In this document: piece by piece, positions 57,103-64,000 of the stretch | Layout of the letters: the number at the start of each line of letters is the position of its first letter | Position numbering within the stretch: the stretch's first letter is position 1 | NCBI GenBank assembly: GCA_039654915.1 | Contig: CM077597.1 | Location: 30,168,001-30,232,000, forward strand | Length of the DNA stretch: 64,000 nucleotides | Direction: 5' to 3' | Origin: Aquilaria yunnanensis | Lineage: Eukaryota; Streptophyta; Magnoliopsida; Malvales; Thymelaeaceae | Notes under the pieces: generated by a model | What the model was told of the DNA's origin: nothing | The model's database searches: none | What the model saw: the letters and a program-made list of their open reading frames with translations, nothing else | Position numbers and translations under genes: made by a program

Positions 57103-58440
57103 GGTAAATTTCATTTATGGTCCCTAATTTTATCACGTTGTCCTAAACGGATCCCTAACCTTCATTTTATCCTATTAAAGTCTCCAACCTCCCTATTTCT
57201 ATCTCAATCATAGTCCTAGAAGGAACAGTTCGAATGGTAAGACTTATTTAGCATATAATCCAGTTTGAAAAGAAAATGACAACTAGCATACCATGTAGAA
57301 GCAACTTTCTCTGGGCAATATATATAGCTGGTTCAAAAACTCAGCTTCAACATCTTTAGATGTGTCATTACCAACTAAGTTATTGAACAACGAAGAAGCT
57401 CTCTTTAGATTGTTGGGATTTTCCAACGAACCTAAACCAATCACAACCCTATGATTGGCCGAAGAACACAATCCACCCCTCAATTCGGCCATAATAGCTA
57501 GAAGTTCATCAGCTTTTAGTAAATACTCGTGCACCTCCAAAAGCAACAACCTCACATCCTAGTGAAAAAATAAACCCAGAACAAGGTAAAAAAAAAACCT
57601 CATTTGAATTGAAAGTACTCAATAAACTACCTGGTGGCAACGCTTAGTAGCCTTTTCTTTTTCGTTAAGGACTTGGGTCCGTTTTTCTTTTGGTTTCCGT
57701 TTATGCTTTCTCAAATCGGAGGAGAGTGAGGATTGTTGAGGAGTTGGGAGCTTGGATTGGAAGGAACGAGAGTATTAAGTTGAAGGAGAAACCTTGAATC
57801 GGGTGTAGGACCGATTAAGAACTCGGATTGGGTTGATAAAGATTGCGTTTAAATTTGGGAAACCATAGACGCTGGTTTCGAAGAACTTGCATAGCTCTTT
57901 GCTACAATTTCGTTCCTCCATCTCCGTTCTCTTCCTCCCTTCTCTTACATTTTTTTATTGCCTGGGAACGCAAGCAGACACATGATAGTTGTCAATTCGA
58001 CCAGCGATCGAGTCGATTACTACATCCGATCCTCCACCAGGAATGCATCTGAAAATGTGAGTTAAAATTATAAATTACAATGTGAGCTACATCCCTACGC
58101 TTTTGCTTCCTGCTCTGTCTAGATGCAACCGTGATTCAAAGTTCGTAAAGTTATGGAAGAAAGATGTGGTGGCTGGAGATGGTGAGAGAGGAAGAGAGAG
58201 GAGATGATGACTGTAGTGATAAATTTATTAGCTTGGGGGTTATTTGAGTGGGAATAAAAAAATGTAAGACCAATATTGGCATTTTTCATAAAAATTTTGT
58301 CAAAGTTAACCGTAAAAATGACGGAAGGACTATAATTGAGACAGAAATAGGGAGGTTAGGGACTTTAATAGGACAAAATAAATGTTAGGTACTCATTTGG
58401 GACAACGCGATAAAGTTAAGGACCATAAATGGAATTTACC
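57103..58440. mobile_element. Pack-MULE-type element
   Basis: Inverted terminal repeats of about 115 bp begin GGTAAATTTCATTTATGGTC on the left and GGTAAATTCCATTTATGGTC in reverse complement on the right. Both continue colinearly to CTCAATCATAGTCCT. The element sits inside an AT dinucleotide run, so a 9-bp target duplication (ATATATATA-like) is compatible but not informative. No transposase is present. The interior carries an antisense host-gene fragment with an intron, the definition of a Pack-MULE. Confidence 0.8.
57283..57715 (-). pseudogene. Captured host gene fragment, two exons, inside the Pack-MULE
   Basis: On the minus strand exon A (about 57715-57631) encodes a basic stretch ending LNEKEKATKRCHQ. 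A 72-bp GT-AG intron (57630-57559) follows. Exon B (57558-57283) continues DVRLLLLEVHEYLLKADELL and on through RASSLFNNLVGND to a stop. The join is in phase and free of stops. I do not recognise the parent protein; the composition suggests a helical, soluble domain. It may be transcribed from the element but is more likely inert. Confidence 0.6.
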
Positions 58441-58491
<51 letters not shown>

Positions 58492-58495
58492 TTAC
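58441..58495. repeat. (AT)n/(GTAT)n microsatellite
   Basis: About 12 AT units followed by seven GTAT units, directly against the Pack-MULE's right end; a TA run also borders the left end (about 57086-57102). Confidence 0.9.
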
Positions 58496-58499
58496 ATGT

Positions 58500-59280
58500 A
58501 AAGTTCTAAAAAGTTAATGCATATGAATGGAGTTCTAACACAATTGAAAGGTTTGCCTTTTGTTCTCTAAGTCCTTTGTTGTGCTATCACCTCCCTGCAA
58601 TTATGACAATATTCATTAAACTTTATACTTTTTTTTTTGTAACCTTAATTTCATAGCTGAACCATTAGCTAGCTAGCTAGCTAGGCAGATATTCTAAGGT
58701 CTTCTTGATTTAATTAATTAATAAGCTAATTATGTACTGATAACATTTGATCAATCAATCATGAACATTTATAGATGGACTAATTAATTAGATAGAGTAA
58801 TTAATTAATAGTAAGATGTAATTATGGGCAAGGTGCAGGGCAAGATGGATTATAAACTACAGCTGAGAGATGTTGGCAGTGACTTGTTCAAAGTCTCAAT
58901 TTTCAGTGGCACAAGCTCTAAGAATGTGGATGATGAGATGGAGTAGAATACGGTTTCTGGCTTGCCGTTTTGACATCTTTTTTGATTCACTTCTTACTTG
59001 CACACACTACTCCTTAACCTGTTGGATCCTTTCTCCGATCCTCTTTTGTTCTTCTTCAATCTTCCTTTGTTCTTCTCCGATCACCTTATGTTCCGCCCAC
59101 ATCTCTTCCATCTTTCTCTTCAACCCTTTCACTTTCTTTTCCATCTTTTTTCCTTTCCTGCCCTCTCTATACATATCATATCATATCAAATAATCATTTA
59201 AGATCAAATGGAATGTGTGTGTGTGTGTGTGTGTATTATTGATAATTATGTATTCATATATGCATAATATATATTTTCAT
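58500..59280. other. Intergenic, with a short coiled-coil-coding scrap on minus
   Basis: The minus strand at about 59150-59020 reads MEEMWAEHKVIGEEQRKI and onward as Glu/Lys/Arg-rich helix to a stop, resembling the tail of a small DNA-binding or transposon-associated protein; too little remains to name it. (AGCT)n at about 58667-58686 and (GT)n at 59216-59235 are simple repeats. Confidence 0.3.
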
Positions 59281-59289
59281 TGCATGAAC

Positions 59290-60085
59290 TATGTGCAAAA
59301 AACAAATTGGAAAAAATGTAAAAGACAAGATGCAAAAAATTTATAAAATAATATGTAAAAGTGTTTGAAGAGGTATGTGAAAATATATGACACAATACAT
59401 AGAAATTTTGTTTTCTTCAGGCAATATGTAAAGTATAAAAATGTCTGAAGGAATATCTAAAAGTATAAAAGTGTATATAAAAATGTATGACACAAAATAT
59501 AGACATTTTTTTTTCTTCAGATAATATGTAATGTTTAGAAGTGTCTGAAGAAATATAAGTGTCTGAAGCAATGTAAGATCATATAAAACAACATACAGAA
59601 AATTTACTACCTTTATAAATAAAAGTGTATGAAGCAATAAGTAAAAGTTTATGAATTAATGCATAATAGTGTCTGAAATAATATATAAAAGTGCCTAATG
59701 CGATATGTAAGTGTATGGAGTATAATATGCAGATAATTTATTATTTTGAGAAAATTAAAATATCTAAAATAATAAGTAAAAGTGCCTAAATGAATATTTA
59801 AAAGTGTATAAAAAATATATAAAAGTGTTTGAACAAATATACAAATAATTTGTTCTCTTCAGAAATAAAAGTATTTGAAATGATAGTCAAAAGTGTTTGA
59901 ATGAATATGTTAAAGTGTTTACTTAAATATGTACAAGTATCTGAACAAATATGTAAAAATGTTTAATGCAATATGCAAATAATTTGCTTTTCCTTATAAA
60001 TAAAAGTAAGTGAACTAATAAGTAAAAATTTATAAATAAATGTGTCTGAAGGAACATATAAAATTATGTAAAACAATATATAAGA
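59290..60085. repeat. AT-rich minisatellite with higher-order structure
   Basis: A basic unit like ATATGTAAAAGTGTCTGAAG (about 22 bp) repeats some 30 times with drift. Longer blocks carrying TTTGTTTTCTTCAG recur at about 59405, 59505 and 59850, implying a higher-order period of 100 bp or more. Confidence 0.7.
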
Positions 60086-60089
60086 CTCA

Positions 60090-61300
60090 TTGTTTGGGCA
60101 CAACAGATCATCATTTTTTAATTTCAGCACCGCCATTTGCATCTATGTTACATCTTTATAGCTAGCCTTCAAATCTTGCTATTGCCGCTACTTGCCTTTA
60201 AATTGCATTGATTATCACTTACCTCTGAGATCTCATTTAGCCTTCTCGCCTCTAGTCATCAATGTTGGTCGATCTAATGGTGTCACATCTTCTTTGACTT
60301 TGATCTATCATTAGTGTCGTCTTCTTATCTCATTGTCATTGTTGTCTTCTTTGGACGTTGTCAGGTAGATCGTGGGAGGAAGAGGAATAAGAAAAAGGGA
60401 CACGATTGAAGCATGTTGAAGAACGTGGTGGCCATGAGAACTAAAGGCGGCAGCTGGCAATTTAAGAATATATCAAGTACTAAGGATTTTTATATGCATA
60501 CTATTGTAATTTTCATGCAACAAAGGCAATTAAAGCATTGGATTTTATAGAAAATATCAATTAAATCAAATAATGTTAAGTGTAGGAGATTTTCATAGGG
60601 TTGCTCATGTAAGAGCCAAAATGCTTTTGCTTCATGTTGTGCTTTCTTTTATGCAAGAAGCAAGGCATTTTATATGTCTAAAAAGTTTTGTAGAATTTTT
60701 ATTTTAGTAATTTACAAAAAAAATTAAATAACTAATTTGAATTCAACTTGCATCCAACACATAATTTTAAATTTCTTATTCAATTCTCTATATTTCATTT
60801 TATTGACACATAATTTTAAATTTTTTATTTAATTCTCTATATTTCATTTTATTTAGCAAAAAAGAAGTGGACAAAGCATTTAGTATGTTAAGCCATTAAA
60901 CCAAGAAAAAAAGAATAAAGGATAATATGAAACCCTAGAAAAAATTTATTGGTGTATGGGTGGCATTGAATTTTATTCGATAGCCTAGGATGTTTAAATG
61001 TCATTTTCCCATAACATCTAGTTCATTGGGAGTAAATTGCATTCGTGGCCGTTTTTAGACCACATCCTACATTTTTTTTTGCATAAGATGTCCCTAACAT
61101 CCTAAAAGTGTACCATTTTGGACCTTTCATAAACAGAAACTGTTGAAAATGCCACCATGGCATGCCAACATATGTGATTTGACACGGTGGCATAATAATC
61201 ACCTACTAGGATGACATGGAAAGGAATAAAAATAATAATAAATAAAAATAATAACAAAAGAAAGAAAAATGGGAAAAAAGGCCCAGATCTCTCCTTCCTC
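60090..61300. other. Intergenic, nothing recognised
   Basis: No coding frame of substance. A near-duplicate ACATAATTTTAAATTT-TATTC-ATTTCATTTTATT pair occurs at about 60759 and 60806. Confidence 0.3.
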
Positions 61301-61305
61301 CTCCC

Positions 61306-62335
61306 TAAGGATGACAAATGGATGCGTTGAGTCAGGTTTGAGTCAAGCCATTTAATTTTGAATTTAATCGGGTTAGTATGAATTTGGGTCCAAGTTGGGT
61401 TTAGGTCGGGTCATTTCTGTTCGGGTTGAGTGAATTTCGGGTTCAGGTTTAGTCAGGTTAATTTTAGTTTCGGATAATTTCAAGTCGTGCTTTAGTCTAA
61501 ACTCGGGTTAACCAGTCAAATTTATTTGGGTTACTCGTATATATGCTGAAATCACTTAATCAATTCATTTTTTATTTAATTTTTGTTAAAATTTAAATTA
61601 AATAATTCAATTTTTTGTGTAATTAATTTATATTAATTTTTTATTTTCTTAGTATGTTAAATTAAAAAATTCATAAAAAATTTCTTAATTATGTTTCTAC
61701 AAATTTGCTGTGATATCCAATTTTTGCTATGAAATTGCTACAAAACATAACTCTAGTTCACTATTACTCTATAGTGATTAAACTGTAAAATTTTAAAAAT
61801 TATAAGCAAAAATGTAAAAATTTAAAAAATTTAGGGGCCCATGTTGTAATTATTATGATGACTAAAATGAAAATTTTAAAATTGTGGTATCTTATTGCAC
61901 TATACTTAAAAGTTTAGGGACCAATGTTGTAATTTGACAATTGCCTACCAAGATTATTAAACTTACTAAATATGAAAGTTTTTTAATATGTGACTTATTA
62001 AACATAGATGTTCCTAAAAAATGGAAATACCCAAATATAAAGCCTATTAAATATGAAAAGTAATAAAAGAGGAATTTAAGGTTTAGGGTAAAGATTAGAA
62101 TTAAGTGTTAAGGTTTTGGATAAAAGTTAGGAATAAAATTAAGTGTTAAGGTTTAGGGTTTAGGGTTAGGATTGATGGCTTATGGTTTAGATTAAGATTT
62201 CAATTAGGGTTTTAGGATTTAAGATTTAGGGTTTAGGTTTAGGTATATTGTTTATGGTTAGGACTGAGGGCTTATGGTTTAGGTTAAGGTAAGTATTTAG
62301 GGTTTAGGATTTATGGTAAGTTCAATTAAAATTCA
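61306..62335 (-). mobile_element. Relative of the outer hAT-like element, reverse orientation, one end missing
   Basis: TAAGGATGACAAATGG at 61306 followed by GAGTCAGGTTTGAGTC mirrors the right end of the element at 48301-50724. Interior landmarks follow in reverse order: GGGTCATTTC/TTCGGGTT repeats, GTAATTTGACAATTGCCTA and ACTTACTAAATATGAAAG. The opposite terminus was not found, and TTTAGGG-like repeats (62080-62320) occupy that side. Confidence 0.6.
62080..62320. repeat. Telomere-like TTTAGGG repeats, degenerate
   Basis: AGGTTTAGGGTTTAGGGTTA and about a dozen variant units. The related hAT element has a short ACCCTAAACC counterpart near 49505, so this seems to be expansion of an element-internal motif. 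Confidence 0.7.
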
Positions 62336-63090
62336 AAGATAAATAATTAAATACTAATATTATATTTACCATTCCTACTAATACAAGAAAGGAATATTAG
62401 TAATACAGGGTAGAAGGGAAATTTTAATACTAGAGGAAGAAAAAACTATTAAAAAAATTAATTTGGCTAGACATAAAAATACCCTAATTCAAAACATTTT
62501 AAATTAATTGAATCAAATTTCAAACAATGAAGAGAATTATATTAATTAAATCAAATTTTAAATACCTTGATTTAAAACAATTAACTATATTAAATTAATA
62601 TCATATTTACCAATTGAAGTTTGTGCGATAAACTTGAAATTTGAAACCTAAATAACCAATCCAAGTATCCAATAATTCAACAAATTTGTGTAAGATCACC
62701 AAAAAAATGAAAAAAAAAATATGCAATTAATGAAATTTTCTCTACATGGATCTACTGCTACTCAATCTGGATTAGTCAACGTCCAATTTAACTATTAGAT
62801 GAGACCTAGTGTGTCAGTTATATGTTTCAAAAGAATGTATAAGCAAATCCCTAAATTATTAAATTTCAGAAGACCCTTACATAAAACATATTAATTTATT
62901 AATTTATTCTTCAAATACCCCTAAATAAAAAATATTTTTAGAGCATTTCAAATTTTCTTAAATTGTATGGTCATAATTGATGTGTAATTTAGATAAGTAA
63001 GCAATATATAAAAAATCACAGTTTTTAAATCTGTGCCGACCATATATTTATGTTAATTTGGGTTAACACTGGGTTATATTGAGTCTAGTC
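62336..63090. other. AT-rich intergenic, nothing recognised
   Basis: Only short frames; no repeats or motifs worth naming. Confidence 0.3.
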
Positions 63091-64000
63091 TGTTAGTGTT
63101 GTATCTAAAAGCCAATCATGAGATGATTGTATTTTTACATATTGAGGCATGATATTTCATTGAGGCATTAATATAGTAATTATGTTTGTTGTTTTGTTTT
63201 TGCGTAACGTAATAAACAGAATTATAACCCTACAATAATGATATTCTTAAATGTCCCTGGTCTAGTATTAACGTGGAGCCAGTTGTAATATTATATAAAG
63301 ACTAGCATATGTGGAGATTAATATAAGATATGTAGTCTACATATAGGTACAAGTTGGATAACTTATATACTAGACCGACCCATCATGAGAACGCTACATG
63401 AATCGTTATATAAGTATCATAAGTGATTCTCATAGTCATCAAGTTTCCCCACATGTGAGTCACATACTTTGATACTTTCCTTTGTTGCTCGTAACTGAGT
63501 GAATTTGAAGGAGGTAATTGGATATGTCACATATCATACGGAGGGTTTTGTATGATCAAGATGAGATTTGTCCCTCCTATGTAACAGGAATGATATCTTC
63601 GTGCCCATTGATAAAGTGAGATTTAGAAAATACATGGCCATACGCGAATGACTTGATATACAATATCAATGTTACCAGTTTAAGTTCGTCTACTCGGGAA
63701 TCAAGAAACCAGAGATTGGGCTATACGAGAGTGACACATTATATGTCTCGTGCTTAGTCTTGATATCTTAGACAAAGAGACAATGACATATATGGATAAT
63801 GATCATAAAGGTTTAGTCAAATCACCGACAATCTTATCACTTAGGTAACAATGAGCGGTAACAATGATGTGTTGCTAGACACCGTTCATTGTTTATGATC
63901 ATAAATGTGATTTATGATCATTGCCAATGTGATAAAAGCCTATTGGGTCGCACACATAAAGCCTATTTGGATTATTTGAGTGCATGAGCTAATTTATTTA
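63091..64000 (+). mobile_element. LTR-like sequence, cut by the window end
   Basis: TGTTAGTGTTGTATCTAAAA begins a moderately GC, non-coding block whose style (GCCAATCATGAGATGATTG, later CGGGAATCAAGAAACC) resembles copia-type LTRs I know from other plants. The inverted pair AATGATCATAAATG/ATGATCATTG near 63890-63930 could be a hairpin. The far end is outside the window, so the call is tentative. Confidence 0.4.

Noticed and set aside
1..64000. CRISPR arrays, operons, tRNA or rRNA genes
   Set aside because: The window is plant nuclear DNA. No regular spacer arrays, Shine-Dalgarno-led gene strings, tRNA cloverleaf boxes or rRNA signatures were seen; tRNA detection by eye is limited.

Overview
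The window is nuclear DNA of a flowering plant, probably a eudicot with a repeat-rich genome. The evidence is GT-AG introns, an organelle-type PPR gene, an EDGP/basic-7S-globulin-type aspartic protease-like gene, TTTAGGG-type telomere-like repeats, and plant transposons of every major class. Only three host genes look intact, all on the + strand: a two-exon P-class PPR gene (4820-10296), an eight-coding-exon Lys/Arg/Ser-rich nuclear-type protein (41240-45363), and an intronless, GC-rich, catalytically altered aspartic protease homologue (52222-53478). They share no obvious pathway. Almost everything else is transposon-derived sequence, much of it nested.

Layout. 1-700 is the end of a long gypsy-type LTR that enters from the left. 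796-4691 is a Mutator-like element with a perfect 9-bp target duplication. Inside it sits a CACTA element (1167-4423) with a perfect 3-bp duplication, filled with about 1.6 kb of degenerate telomere-like DNA. The PPR gene follows, and its single 4-kb intron holds an antisense, RT-inactivated LINE (about 6450-8822). 11.0-16.1 kb holds a decayed LTR-like block and a LINE that keeps ORF1 and endonuclease but lacks RT. 17425-21210 is a 3.8-kb solo LTR with duplication CCATG; it carries internal tandem duplications and an antisense fragment of an SKP1-like gene. 22553-29937 is a decayed chromovirus-like LTR retrotransposon whose 3' LTR is interrupted by a CACTA terminus (29938). CACTA transposase remains (to 31010) and then gypsy pol remains follow.

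32.9-39.9 kb is a multi-level nest: an outer TIR element holds a CACTA element, which holds both a solo LTR (35143-37831, duplication ATATA) and a 325-bp TTA-flanked MITE. After the Lys/Arg-rich gene come a LINE fragment, a minisatellite split by a second copy of that MITE, and one hAT element nested in another (48327-49370 within 48301-50724), both with perfect 8-bp duplications. A frameshifted peroxisomal ABC transporter fragment (51653-51877) lies just upstream of the aspartic protease-like gene, whose promoter has two W-boxes beside a TATA box. 57103-58440 is a Pack-MULE-type element carrying an antisense exon-intron-exon gene fragment. The right end has an AT-rich minisatellite, a relative of the outer hAT element and the start of another LTR-like sequence.

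All assignments come from reading the sequence by eye; no alignment or database search was run. Target duplications and splice junctions were read base by base. Family names for decayed elements are inferences from motifs.
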